From Pseudomonas viridiflava (lineage in GTDB: Bacteria; Pseudomonadota; Gammaproteobacteria; Pseudomonadales; Pseudomonadaceae): a DNA stretch of 64,000 nucleotides. Positions 17,357 to 25,940 of the stretch are shown piece after piece. The notes beneath the pieces were generated by a model, which made no database searches, had not been told where the DNA came from, and worked only from the letters and a program-made list of their open reading frames with translations. A program made the translations under genes and the position numbers. The DNA lies in assembly GCF_900590885.1 (NCBI RefSeq), contig NZ_UUON01000050.1, positions 372,001-436,000 of the forward strand, in the 5' to 3' direction. Each line of letters starts with the position of its first letter. Position 1 is the stretch's first letter.

Positions 17357-18016
17357 ATGCTCAAGCTCTACGGATTTTCGGTCAGCAACTACTACAACAT
17401 GGTCAAGCTGGCGCTGCTGGAGAAAGGATTGCCGTTCGAAGAGGTGCCTTTTTACGCCGGGCAAACCCCCGAAGCCCTGGCCGTAAGCCCGCGCGGCAAG
17501 GTGCCGGTGCTGGGGGTGAAGCAGGGGTTCATCAACGAAACCAGCGTGATTCTCGAATACATCGAGCAAACCCAGGAAGGCCCCGCGCTGCTGCCGGCCG
17601 AGCCGTTCCAGCGCGCCCAGGTGCTGGCGCTGTGCAGGGAAATCGAGCTGTACATCGAATTGCCTGCTCGCGCGTGTTTCGCCGAAGCGTTTTTCGGCAT
17701 GGCGGTGCCGGAGGCAATCAAGGAAAAGTCCAAGGCCGAGTTGCTGCTGGGGGTCGGGTCACTGGGCCGGCACGGCAAGTTTGCGCCGTATGTGGCGGGG
17801 GAGAGCTTTACGATTGCGGATCTGTATTTCATGTACAGCGTGAACCTCGCCGGTGCGGTGGGCGAGAAGCTGTTTGGCCTGGATTTGCTGGCTGAACTGC
17901 CGAAGGCCAAGGCGTTGCTGGAAAGATTGCATGCCATGCCCAACGCTCAAAAAGTGGCGGCAGACCGCGAGGCGGCGTTGCCAGCCTTTATGGCGATGAT
18001 TGCGGCCAAAAAGTAA
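17357..18016 (+). CDS. Glutathione S-transferase family protein
   Basis: A 219-residue GST. The N-terminal thioredoxin-fold domain (about residues 1-80) shows LYGFSVSNYYNMVKLALLEKG, SPRGKVPVL with the cis-proline, and NETSVILEYIE with the glutathione-binding Glu-Ser-like pair (here Glu-Thr-Ser). The C-terminal helical domain carries ESFTIADLYFMYSV, the N-capping-box region. The substrate cannot be inferred. It is convergent with argH, with a REPIN between. Confidence 0.93.
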   Translation: MLKLYGFSVSNYYNMVKLALLEKGLPFEEVPFYAGQTPEALAVSPRGKVPVLGVKQGFINETSVILEYIEQTQEGPALLPAEPFQRAQVLALCREIELYIELPARACFAEAFFGMAVPEAIKEKSKAELLLGVGSLGRHGKFAPYVAGESFTIADLYFMYSVNLAGAVGEKLFGLDLLAELPKAKALLERLHAMPNAQKVAADREAALPAFMAMIAAKK

Positions 18017-18019
18017 CCA

Positions 18020-18113
18020 AATGTGGGAGGGGGCTTGCCCCCGATAGCAGAGTGTAAGGCAACACATGTGCTGGCTGGCCCACCGCTATCGGGGGCAAGC
18101 CCCCTCCCACATT
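18020..18113. repeat. REPIN (paired inverted REP)
   Basis: The left arm AATGTGGGAGGGGGCTTGCC continues into CCCGATAGC (18020-18048), and an exact inverted copy lies at 18085-18113, separated by 36 bases. This is a full REPIN doublet. It fills the convergent gap between GST and argH and ends three bases before the argH stop codon. Confidence 0.93.
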
Positions 18114-18115
18114 TT

Positions 18116-19510
18116 TTAGCGGCTGGCCAGTAAGGCCTGGCCGCGCACGACGGCAGCCTTCACCTGCGCCGGCGCAGTACCGCCCACGTGATTACGCGCA
18201 TTCACCGAGCCTTCCAGGGTCAGCACGGCGAACACGTCCTGTTCGATCTGGTCGCTGAATTTACGCAGCTCTTCCAGGCTCATCTCTGCGAGGTCCTTGC
18301 CGGTGTCCACGCCGTATTTCACGGCATGGCCGACGATTTCGTGGCAGTCACGGAACGGCAGGCCACGGCGCACCAGGTAGTCCGCCAGGTCGGTCGCGGT
18401 GGAGAACCCGCGCAAGGCCGCTTCACGCATGATCGCGTGCTTGGGCTTGATCGCCGGGATCATGTCGGCAAATGCGCGCAGCGAGTCGCGCAGGGTGTCA
18501 GCGGCGTCGAACAACGGTTCCTTGTCTTCCTGATTGTCCTTGTTGTAGGCCAACGGTTGGCCTTTCATCAGGGTCAGCAAGCCCATCAGCGCGCCGAATA
18601 CGCGGCCGCTCTTGCCACGCACGAGCTCGGGCACGTCGGGGTTTTTCTTTTGCGGCATGATCGAGCTGCCGGTGCAGAAGCGGTCGGGCAAGTCGATGAA
18701 CTGGAATTGCGCGCTGGTCCACAGCACCAGCTCTTCGGAGAAGCGCGACAGGTGCATCATCGCGATGCTGGCGGCGGCGCAGAATTCGATGGCGAAGTCA
18801 CGGTCCGACACGCCGTCCAGGGAGTTGCCGCCCACGGCTTCAAAACCCAGCAGCTGTGCGGTGTACTCGCGGTCGATCGGGTAGGTGGTGCCCGCCAGCG
18901 CGGCGCTGCCCAGGGGCATGCGGTTGGTGCGCTTGCGGCAATCCACCAGGCGCTCGTAGTCGCGGCTGAGCATTTCGAACCAGGCCAGCAAGTGGTGGCC
19001 GAAGGTCACGGGTTGTGCGGTTTGCAGGTGGGTGAAGCCGGGCATGATGGTGCCGGATTCACGCTCTGCCTGCTCCAGCAGACCTTTTTGCAGGCGGGTG
19101 ATTTCGGCCAGGATCAGGTCGATTTCATCGCGCAGCCACAGGCGGATATCGGTGGCCACCTGGTCGTTACGGCTACGGCCGGTGTGCAGCTTCTTGCCGG
19201 TCACACCGATGCGGTCGGTGAGGCGGGCCTCGATGTTCATGTGCACGTCTTCCAGGTCGACGCGCCAGTCGAACGAACCGGCTTCGATCTCACCACGAAT
19301 GGTGGTCAGGCCGTCGATGATGCTGTCGCGTTCGGCGTCGGTCAGCACGCCGACCTTGGCCAGCATCGTCGCGTGGGCGATGGAGCCCATGATGTCGTGG
19401 CGGTACAGGCGCTGGTCGAAGGTGACGGAGGCGGTGAAGCGCGCGACGAAGGCGTCGACGGGTTCACTGAAGCGGCCGCCCCAGGACTGGTTGGTCTTGT
19501 CGGTGCTCAT
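18116..19510 (-). CDS. argH: Argininosuccinate lyase
   Basis: A 464-residue enzyme of the aspartase/fumarase superfamily that releases arginine and fumarate from argininosuccinate. The superfamily signature is GSSIMPQKKNPDVPE, with the catalytic serine loop. Other family segments are TGRSRNDQVATDIRL, TIMPGFTHLQTAQPVTFGHH and NRMPLGSAALAGTTYPIDR. The N-terminal MSTDKTNQSWGGRFSEPVD is standard. It is divergent from algR across a 505-bp non-coding stretch. Confidence 0.98.
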   Translation of the reverse strand: MSTDKTNQSWGGRFSEPVDAFVARFTASVTFDQRLYRHDIMGSIAHATMLAKVGVLTDAERDSIIDGLTTIRGEIEAGSFDWRVDLEDVHMNIEARLTDRIGVTGKKLHTGRSRNDQVATDIRLWLRDEIDLILAEITRLQKGLLEQAERESGTIMPGFTHLQTAQPVTFGHHLLAWFEMLSRDYERLVDCRKRTNRMPLGSAALAGTTYPIDREYTAQLLGFEAVGGNSLDGVSDRDFAIEFCAAASIAMMHLSRFSEELVLWTSAQFQFIDLPDRFCTGSSIMPQKKNPDVPELVRGKSGRVFGALMGLLTLMKGQPLAYNKDNQEDKEPLFDAADTLRDSLRAFADMIPAIKPKHAIMREAALRGFSTATDLADYLVRRGLPFRDCHEIVGHAVKYGVDTGKDLAEMSLEELRKFSDQIEQDVFAVLTLEGSVNARNHVGGTAPAQVKAAVVRGQALLASR

Positions 19511-20015
19511 GGATTCGCTCGTGATCTGCTAAGTAAGAAGGCGTGGAAGTCTGCCGGCGATAATAACAGGGTTGCCCGCGGAGGCGGTGCTGCGGGTCGT
19601 CGGCATTTTTATTTGTGCAAAGGATGGCTAAGTGCCTTGCCGCCGAACGCGTCCGGGAAGAGACTGGAGGCAGGCGTTTATTGAAACGATATTTGACGAT
19701 TGAGCAATGCCATCTCGGTGAACGTCTACAGTTGGACTGATAGTGTGTGAATGCACCAAAGTCGGGTGATGCGGTCATAGCCCAGACTATCCATTTAAAC
19801 AGGGGGGTATTCGGATTGTGTATCAGCAAACCCTACGACGATGCCCGCAGGCAGCAGGTCTTGGGCGCTATTGAACAGGTCCGGGTAAATATGGGTGCCG
19901 CTGCCAGGGCACTTTTTGCCGCTCGCGCTAGTCTTAGCGTGGATCGCTGTGACGCAAGTCACCGCACCTGTCTACGCTATCCTTGTGCGAGACTCACGCA
20001 GGAATCCAGCGCAAT
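19511..20015. other. Non-coding region between argH and algR (505 bp); algZ/fimS absent
   Basis: In P. aeruginosa the sensor gene algZ/fimS lies directly upstream of algR. Here no frame in this region resembles a histidine kinase, and the longest rightward one (from 19747) has no family features. The region carries the divergent argH and algR promoters and a CRP/Vfr-like site at 19948-19963. Confidence 0.7.
19948..19963. promoter_or_regulatory. CRP/Vfr-like binding site upstream of algR
   Basis: TGTGA-CGCAAG-TCACC matches the CRP-family TGTGA-N6-TCACA palindrome in nine of ten core positions. Its centre is about 60 bases upstream of the algR start. cyaA is present in this same window, so cAMP-Vfr control is feasible. 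Confidence 0.5.
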
Positions 20016-20762
20016 ATGAATGTCCTGATCGTTGATGACGAACCCCAAGCCCGCGAGCGACTGAGCCGTTTGGTCAGTGAGCTCGAGGGTTATACAGTCC
20101 TTGAACCGAGCGCCACCACGGGCGAAGAAGCGTTGACGCTGATCGACAGCCTCAAGCCGGATGTGGTGTTGCTCGATATCCGCCTGCCAGGCCTCGATGG
20201 CCTGCAAGTTGCCGCCCGCCTGAGCGAGCGAGAATCGCCGCCGGCCGTGGTGCTGTGTGCGGCCCAGGAAGAGTTTTCGGCCGACACGCTGGAAGCCAGC
20301 GGCGTCAGCTTCCTCACCAAGCCGGTCGCTGGCGAAGCGTTGCTCAAGGCCCTGAAAAAAGCCGAGCGGCCCAACCGCGTGCAACTCGCTGCCTTGACCC
20401 AGCCGGCCGCCCAAAGCGGTAACGGGCCGCGCAGCCACATCAGCGCACGTACACGCAAAGGCATTGAGCTGATCCCGCTGGGCGAGGTGGTCTACTTCAT
20501 TGCCGACCACAAATACGTGACCCTGCGCCACGAAGCCGGCGAAGTCCTGCTGGATGAGCCGCTCAAGGCCCTTGAGGATGAATTCGGCGATCGCTTCGTG
20601 CGTATCCACCGCAACGCGTTGGTGGCCCGCGAGCGTATCGAGCGTCTGCAACGCACGCCTCTGGGGCACTTCCAGTTGTTCCTCAAGGGGCTCAACGGCG
20701 ATGCGTTGATCGTCAGCCGACGCCATGTCGCCGGCGTGCGCAAGATGATGCAGCAGCTTTAG
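20016..20762 (+). CDS. algR: LytTR-type response regulator AlgR
   Basis: A 248-residue response regulator, the same length as P. aeruginosa AlgR, which controls alginate, twitching motility and virulence. The receiver domain has Asp7/Asp8 (LIVDDEP), phospho-acceptor Asp54 (VVLLDIRLPG) and Lys in FLTKPVAG. The LytTR DNA-binding domain occupies about residues 145-245, with VYFIADHKYVTLRH and FVRIHRNALVARERIERL. The frame opens at 19983, but the ATG at 20016 follows AGGAA and gives the canonical MNVLIVDDEP. The usual sensor partner gene is missing upstream. hemC follows after 138 bases. Confidence 0.97.
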   Translation: MNVLIVDDEPQARERLSRLVSELEGYTVLEPSATTGEEALTLIDSLKPDVVLLDIRLPGLDGLQVAARLSERESPPAVVLCAAQEEFSADTLEASGVSFLTKPVAGEALLKALKKAERPNRVQLAALTQPAAQSGNGPRSHISARTRKGIELIPLGEVVYFIADHKYVTLRHEAGEVLLDEPLKALEDEFGDRFVRIHRNALVARERIERLQRTPLGHFQLFLKGLNGDALIVSRRHVAGVRKMMQQL

Positions 20763-20830
20763 CCCAGGGGCTTCGGCGCGGTCTGCAATACTTATCCCGG
20801 TGCGACGTGGCCAGGGAGGCCCCGCACTTG

Positions 20831-20870
20831 CTGATTCAAATCAAAGCGTATTTGCCTGAGCTGTTATTAT
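20831..20870 (+). promoter_or_regulatory. Anr/FNR-like box and -10 element before hemC
   Basis: CTGAT-TCAA-ATCAA (20831-20844) matches TTGAT-N4-ATCAA at nine of ten positions. A -10-like TATTAT lies at 20865-20870, placing the box centre about 40 bases before the expected start near 20877, the geometry of a class II FNR-activated promoter. hemC begins at 20901. Confidence 0.5.
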
Positions 20871-20900
20871 CTGCCGTATCTATTCAGTACGGATTGATCC

Positions 20901-21842
20901 ATGTCCTCTCGCGAAATCCGCATCGCCACCCGTAAAAGCGCCCTGGCCTTGTGGCAGGCCGAATACGTCAAAGCACGCCTTGAGCAGGCTCACCCGGGCC
21001 TCACGGTAACCTTGGTGCCTATGGTCAGTCGCGGCGACAAACTGCTGGACTCACCGCTGTCGAAAATCGGCGGCAAGGGCCTGTTCGTCAAGGAGCTGGA
21101 AACCGCGCTGCTGGAAAACGAAGCCGACATCGCCGTGCACTCGATGAAAGATGTGCCAATGGACTTCCCTGAAGGCTTGGGCCTGTTTTGCATCTGCGAG
21201 CGCGAAGACCCGCGCGATGCCTTCGTTTCCAATACCTATGCTTCGCTGGATGAGTTGCCATTGGGCAGCATCGTCGGCACCTCCAGCCTGCGTCGCCAGG
21301 CGCAACTCTTGACCCGCCGCCCGGACCTGCAGATCCGCTTTCTGCGCGGCAACGTCAACACCCGCCTCGCCAAGCTGGATGCCGGTGAATATGACGCGAT
21401 CATCCTCGCGGCGGCGGGCCTGATCCGTTTGGGTTTCGAAGACCGCATCACCTCGGCCATCAGCGTCGAGGACAGCCTGCCGGCTGGCGGGCAGGGCGCC
21501 GTTGGCATTGAGTGCCGCACCGTCGACACTGAAATCCACGCCCTGCTCAAACCCCTGGACCACCACGACACCGAAGTACGTGTCACCGCCGAGCGTGCGT
21601 TGAACAAGCACCTCAACGGTGGCTGCCAGGTGCCGATCGCCTGTTATGCCGTGCTGGAGGGTGAAAACCTGTGGCTGCGCGGGCTGGTGGGCGATCCGGA
21701 CGGCGGCACCTTGCTGACCGCCCAAGTGCGTGGCCCGCAACGTGACGCCACGGCGCTGGGGATCCAGGTAGCGGAAGAACTGCTGGACAAGGGCGCCGGC
21801 GCCATTCTGCAGAAGGTCTATGGCGAGGCTGGCCCGCAGTGA
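20901..21842 (+). CDS. hemC: Hydroxymethylbilane synthase (porphobilinogen deaminase)
   Basis: A 313-residue enzyme that polymerises four porphobilinogens into hydroxymethylbilane. Cys242 in NGGCQVPIACY carries the dipyrromethane cofactor, and catalytic Asp84 is in HSMKDVPMD. Conserved arginines are in TSSLRRQAQLL and FLRGNVNTRL. It is first in the hemC-hemD-hemX-hemY operon; its stop overlaps the GTG start of hemD. A possible Anr box precedes it. Confidence 0.98.
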   Translation: MSSREIRIATRKSALALWQAEYVKARLEQAHPGLTVTLVPMVSRGDKLLDSPLSKIGGKGLFVKELETALLENEADIAVHSMKDVPMDFPEGLGLFCICEREDPRDAFVSNTYASLDELPLGSIVGTSSLRRQAQLLTRRPDLQIRFLRGNVNTRLAKLDAGEYDAIILAAAGLIRLGFEDRITSAISVEDSLPAGGQGAVGIECRTVDTEIHALLKPLDHHDTEVRVTAERALNKHLNGGCQVPIACYAVLEGENLWLRGLVGDPDGGTLLTAQVRGPQRDATALGIQVAEELLDKGAGAILQKVYGEAGPQ

Positions 21843-22597
21843 CCGACTGGCGAGTGCTGCTGACGCGGCCCGCCGAGGAATCGGCGGCCGTGGCGGCGGC
21901 ATTGTCCGACGCGGGAATTTTCAGCAGCAGCTTGCCGTTGCTGGACATCGAACCGTTGCCCATCACGCGCGAACAGCAGGCGGTCTTTCATGACCTTGGC
22001 CGCTATTGTGCGGTGATTGTGGTGAGCAAACCGGCTGCACGCCTGGCCGTGCAAGAATTGGATCAAGTTTGGCCGCAGCTGCCGTGGTTCAGTGTCGGCG
22101 CAGCGACTGCGCAAGTGCTGACCGATGGTGGGTTGCGTGTTCACTATCCGCAGACGGGTGACGACAGCGAGGCCTTGCTTCAATTGCCTGCCTTGCGCGA
22201 GGCTATCGCACGCCCGGATGCCCGGGTCCTGATCCTGCGGGGCGAGGGTGGTCGTGAGCTGCTGGCTGAGCGTTTGCGCGAGCAAGGTGCTAGTGTCGAT
22301 TACCTGGAGTTGTATCGCCGATTCCTGCCGGCATACGACGCCGGTGTGCTGACGCAGCGCATCCAGTTGGAACGCTTGAACGGCCTGGTGGTCAGCAGTG
22401 GGCAGGGTTTTGTGCACTTGCAAGCCCTGGCTGGAGTCGATTGGCCGCAGGTAGCGCAGCTGCCGTTGTTCGTGCCCAGCCCGCGAGTCTATGAGATGGC
22501 GCGGGCGGCTGGCGCAGAAAAAGTTGTGGATTGTCGCGGCGCGAGTGCCGCGGCTTTGTTAGTGGCGTTACGGAGTCATCCCGTTCCCACTCTCTGA
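21839..22597 (+). CDS. hemD: Uroporphyrinogen-III synthase
   Basis: A 252-residue cyclase making uroporphyrinogen III. The family is poorly conserved in sequence, but the two-domain layout is recognisable: WRVLLTRPAEESAAVAAAL at the start, VVSKPAARLAV, FSVGAATAQVLTDGG, and ILRGEGGRELLAERLREQGA. The GTG start overlaps the hemC stop (GTGA), which fixes the start and implies coupled translation. Position after hemC makes the assignment firm. Confidence 0.96.
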   Translation: MTDWRVLLTRPAEESAAVAAALSDAGIFSSSLPLLDIEPLPITREQQAVFHDLGRYCAVIVVSKPAARLAVQELDQVWPQLPWFSVGAATAQVLTDGGLRVHYPQTGDDSEALLQLPALREAIARPDARVLILRGEGGRELLAERLREQGASVDYLELYRRFLPAYDAGVLTQRIQLERLNGLVVSSGQGFVHLQALAGVDWPQVAQLPLFVPSPRVYEMARAAGAEKVVDCRGASAAALLVALRSHPVPTL

Positions 22598-22615
22598 TAC
22601 GCAAAGGACGGATAC

Positions 22616-23740
22616 GTGAGCGAAACAGCCTTGCCTAAAGATGAAACCCAACCCGCACTTGATGCGCCGGTTGAGTCACCGGTCTCCGCGCCACGCCGTG
22701 GCAATGGCCTGGCAATCGTCGCCCTGCTGCTCGGTGCTGCCGGCGTCGCCGCCGGCGGTTGGGGGATCTGGCAGGTCCGTGCCCTGCAAGCCAGCAGCCA
22801 GCAACAGCTGGGCCAGGTGCAGACCCTCGATGGCCAGTCCCAATCCCTCAAGCAAAACCAGCAGCAACTGGCTGCGCGCCTGGGCCAACTGCCCGGCGCA
22901 GACGAGCTGGAGGAGCGCCGGCGCCTGGTGGCCCAGTTGCAGGGTGATCAACAGCGCTTGAGCCAGCGTTTGGAAACGGTACTGGGCGCCAGCCGTCAGG
23001 ATTGGCGTTTGGCCGAGGCCGAGCACCTGATCCGCCTGGCCAGCCTGCGACTGTCTGCCCTGCAAGATATCAACAGTGCCCAGGCGCTGGTCCAGGGCGC
23101 CGACGAAATTCTTCGCGAGCAGAGCGACCCGGGTTCCTACGCCGCCCGCGAGCAATTGGCCAAGAGCCTTGCCGCGCTGCGCAGCACCGAGCAGCCGGAC
23201 CGCACCGGGCTGTACCTGCAGTTGGCGGCCCTGCGTGATCAGGTCGTACAGTTGGCGGCTATCGCGCCTGAATACCAGCTTCCCGCACCCACGTCCGAGG
23301 AGCGCCCGAGCACTGACACGGACAACCGCTGGAGCCAGTGGTGGGAGCAGATTTCGCGCTACTTCCGTATCGACTTCAACCCGGATGACAATATCCGTCC
23401 GCTGCTGGCTGGCCAAGGCCTGAACCAGGTGCGCCTGGCCCTGAGCCTGGCCCTGGAGCAAGCCCAATGGGCGGCGCTCAATGGCGAGACGGCGGTGTAC
23501 AGCCGCGCCCTTGGCGAGGCGCGCAGCGTGCTGCAGGACAACTTCAACCAGGACAACCCGCAAAACAAGGCGATGCTGGCGCGTATCGCCGAGCTTGAGC
23601 CCAAGGCTGTCTCCGTGGTGACGCCAGACCTCGCCGCGAGCCTGGCTGCCGTGCAGGCCTACCTTGAGCGTCGTCATCTGTCTGCCGATGAAGCCAAGGC
23701 GCTGGCCGCACCTGCGGCCACCCCGGCGAAGCAGGAGTAG
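22616..23740 (+). CDS. hemX: HemX-like membrane protein of the heme operon
   Basis: A 374-residue protein of the HemX family, often labelled uroporphyrinogen-III C-methyltransferase although no SAM-methyltransferase domain is visible. A Pro-rich cytosolic N terminus precedes one membrane helix at about residues 30-50 (LAIVALLLGAAGVAAGGWGIW). A long Gln-rich coiled coil (about 55-120) and a helical periplasmic domain with RIDFNPDDNIRPLLAGQG follow. The start is GTG with AAAGGA upstream. It is 18 bases after hemD and 5 before hemY. It may scaffold heme enzymes, but the activity is unproven. Confidence 0.93.
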   Translation: MSETALPKDETQPALDAPVESPVSAPRRGNGLAIVALLLGAAGVAAGGWGIWQVRALQASSQQQLGQVQTLDGQSQSLKQNQQQLAARLGQLPGADELEERRRLVAQLQGDQQRLSQRLETVLGASRQDWRLAEAEHLIRLASLRLSALQDINSAQALVQGADEILREQSDPGSYAAREQLAKSLAALRSTEQPDRTGLYLQLAALRDQVVQLAAIAPEYQLPAPTSEERPSTDTDNRWSQWWEQISRYFRIDFNPDDNIRPLLAGQGLNQVRLALSLALEQAQWAALNGETAVYSRALGEARSVLQDNFNQDNPQNKAMLARIAELEPKAVSVVTPDLAASLAAVQAYLERRHLSADEAKALAAPAATPAKQE

Positions 23741-23745
23741 AACCG

Positions 23746-24987
23746 ATGAAGCGTTTCTATGTGATCCTGGTGCTGGCGATTGCGATTGCCCTTGCAGTGG
23801 GCGTGGGCATTTCCAAACACACCGGCTACGTGCTGATTACCTATCCGCACGTGTTCCATTACGAGTCGAGCCTGTGGGCGACCGTGGTGGCGGTGTTTGC
23901 CATTGGCCTGGCGATCTACCTGATCCGCGTGCTGCTGGGCCTGGTCACCACCTCGGGTGGAGTGGTCAACCCATGGTCGCGCCGCAACCGCAGCCGACGC
24001 GTGCAGATCGCCATCGAACAGGGCCAGATGGACCTCGCCGAGGGCCGCTGGGCCAGTGCCGAACGTCATCTGCACCGTGCCGCCGAAGCGGAGCGCCAAC
24101 CATTGCTGTACTACCTCGGTGCCGCGCGGGCGGCCAATGAGCAGGGGCGCTATGAAGAGTCTGACAGCCTGCTGGAGCGCGCCCTGGAGCGTCAGCCCCA
24201 GGCAGAGCTGGCGGTTGCCTTGAGCCATGCGCAATTGCAGCTGGACCGTGGTGACACGGACGGCGCGTTGATCACCTTGCAGGCGATGCACGAGCGTCAT
24301 CCCCATAACGCCCAGGTGCTGCGCCAGTTGCAGCGCCTGCACCAGCAGCGCGGCGACTGGTCCGCCGTGATCCGCCTGCTGCCGGAACTGCGCAAGGACA
24401 AAGTGCTGCCTGCCACTGAGCTGGCCGAACTGGAGCGCCGCGCCTGGGGTGAGAATCTGAGCCTGGCGGCCCAGCGGGAAGAGCAGGGCGAAGCCGGCTT
24501 GCAGGCCCTTGAGCGGGCCTGGCAACAACTGACCTCCGCCCAGCGCCAGGAGCCGCAACTGGTCCTGGCCTATGCCGAGCAACTGCGTCAACTGGGCGCC
24601 GACGCCAAGGCTGAAGAAGCGCTTCGCGGCGCTATCAAGCGCGGCTACGACAGCCACCTGATTCGCCTCTACGGTCTGCTACGTGGCAGTGACCCGGCCA
24701 AGCAATTGAAGTTTGCCGAAGGTTGGCTCCAGGACCATGCCGCCGATGCTAGCCTGCTGCTGACGCTGGGCCGCCTGTGTTTGCAGAACAGCCTGTGGGG
24801 CAAGGCACGGGACTACCTCGAGAGCAGCCTGCAAGTGCAGCGTAACCCCGAGGCATGTGCCGAGTTGGCGCGCCTATTGGCCCAGCTGGGCGATACCGAG
24901 CGCAGCAATCAGCTGTTCCAGGAGGGCCTGGGCTTGCTGGATAACCGTTTGTTGGCTTCGCCGTTACCTGCTACCGCGCGGGTTTGA
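23746..24987 (+). CDS. hemY: HemY-like inner-membrane TPR protein
   Basis: A 413-residue protein of the proteobacterial HemY family (not the protoporphyrinogen oxidase of the same name in Gram-positives). Two membrane helices lie at about residues 3-20 and 42-65 (VVAVFAIGLAIYLIRVLLGLV). TPR-like repeats fill the rest (RWASAERHLHRAAEAE, YYLGAARAANEQGRYEES, LLLTLGRLCLQNSLWGKAR). It is last in the hemCDXY operon. It is thought to assist late heme biosynthesis in complex with HemX, but its biochemical role is unclear. Confidence 0.93.
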   Translation: MKRFYVILVLAIAIALAVGVGISKHTGYVLITYPHVFHYESSLWATVVAVFAIGLAIYLIRVLLGLVTTSGGVVNPWSRRNRSRRVQIAIEQGQMDLAEGRWASAERHLHRAAEAERQPLLYYLGAARAANEQGRYEESDSLLERALERQPQAELAVALSHAQLQLDRGDTDGALITLQAMHERHPHNAQVLRQLQRLHQQRGDWSAVIRLLPELRKDKVLPATELAELERRAWGENLSLAAQREEQGEAGLQALERAWQQLTSAQRQEPQLVLAYAEQLRQLGADAKAEEALRGAIKRGYDSHLIRLYGLLRGSDPAKQLKFAEGWLQDHAADASLLLTLGRLCLQNSLWGKARDYLESSLQVQRNPEACAELARLLAQLGDTERSNQLFQEGLGLLDNRLLASPLPATARV

Positions 24988-25212
24988 CGTAGGAAAGGGT
25001 CCAAGGGTTGGCTCAGATATGTCTGCTAGCCAGCCCTTCAATATCTTCTCGGTGGGGTTGTAGGTGCGTTCCTACGCTTGGCTGCTCTAAGTCCTCCACG
25101 TTCTGACGGGTTATCCTTACGCTCTCACGGAATCGTCTGCTCTGGCGCGTATTGAAACGGGCCAGGCCTTTCCTCTACCGTATCGACCTATACTTCGCGG
25201 TGCGGATACAGC

Positions 25213-25731
25213 ATGTCTTTTGCCCCTTCACGTAGCTTTTTTTTCCTCGCGTTCCTGGCCGGAGCGCTGACGTTGGGCGCGTCTTTTTACCTGGAGTTCG
25301 GTGCGTCGTTGCGGCCGTGTTTTCTGTGCCAGATGCAACGAGCCTTTCTCGCGGCCTTCATGTTGATCAATCTGGTCGGCGCCCTCCATAACCCCAAGCG
25401 CTCGGCCATCTACCTGTATGGGCTGGCAAGCATGGCTTGCGCGCTGCTTGGGGCAATCACCGCCGTGCGCCAAGTGTTGCTACAAAATGCCGCACAGGAG
25501 CAAGCGGATTGCTTGCCCAACCTGCACCTCATGATCGAAGACCAGTCGTTGTGGCAGGCATTGCAATGGGCCGTCAAAGGCACCGTCGATTGCATGGAAA
25601 TCAACTGGACACTGTTTGACTTGAGCCTTCCCGAGTGGAGCCTGCTGTTCTTCGTGGGGATGCTGGTGTTGGGTGTCATGCAGTTTTCACGGTTGTTTTT
25701 GCGCCAGCGTTTGAGCCCCGCAGGGCATTAA
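25213..25731 (+). CDS. dsbB: Disulfide bond formation protein B
   Basis: A 172-residue four-helix inner-membrane protein that reoxidises DsbA by passing electrons to ubiquinone. The first cysteine pair is Cys36/Cys39 (RPCFLCQMQR) and the second is Cys100/Cys127 (ADCLPNL and VDCMEINW). The spacing between the second pair is wider than in E. coli DsbB, as in the pseudomonad paralogue called DsbH. The 225 bases before it hold no gene. I cannot tell whether another DsbB exists elsewhere in the genome. Confidence 0.93.
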   Translation: MSFAPSRSFFFLAFLAGALTLGASFYLEFGASLRPCFLCQMQRAFLAAFMLINLVGALHNPKRSAIYLYGLASMACALLGAITAVRQVLLQNAAQEQADCLPNLHLMIEDQSLWQALQWAVKGTVDCMEINWTLFDLSLPEWSLLFFVGMLVLGVMQFSRLFLRQRLSPAGH

Positions 25732-25940
25732 AACCCAGGCGCAATTTGTAGGACGGGATTAAACACTTGTATGAACTTTCTCTCCTGCGTACCTTGAAGC
25801 CATAGTCATGCGGGCATAATCTGGCCCGCACGCGTTTGTGAAACCTTTTGTCAGATGCGGCCTTGTCCGGCTGCCGCTTTATCCTTTAAGTGTTGTGCGG
25901 GCACCCGGCGGCAGCGCCCCTATAGGGAAGAGAGATCATC

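Noticed and set aside
19747..20019. 90-codon frame upstream of algR considered as a remnant of algZ
   Set aside because: It has no histidine-kinase motifs and overlaps the likely algR promoter; no similarity to AlgZ can be seen.
25769..25795. GAACTT upstream of algQ considered as an AlgU (sigma-E-like) -35
   Set aside because: The sequence 16 bases downstream (TGAAG or TTGAA) does not fit the TCtgA -10, and the distance to algQ is 170 bases.
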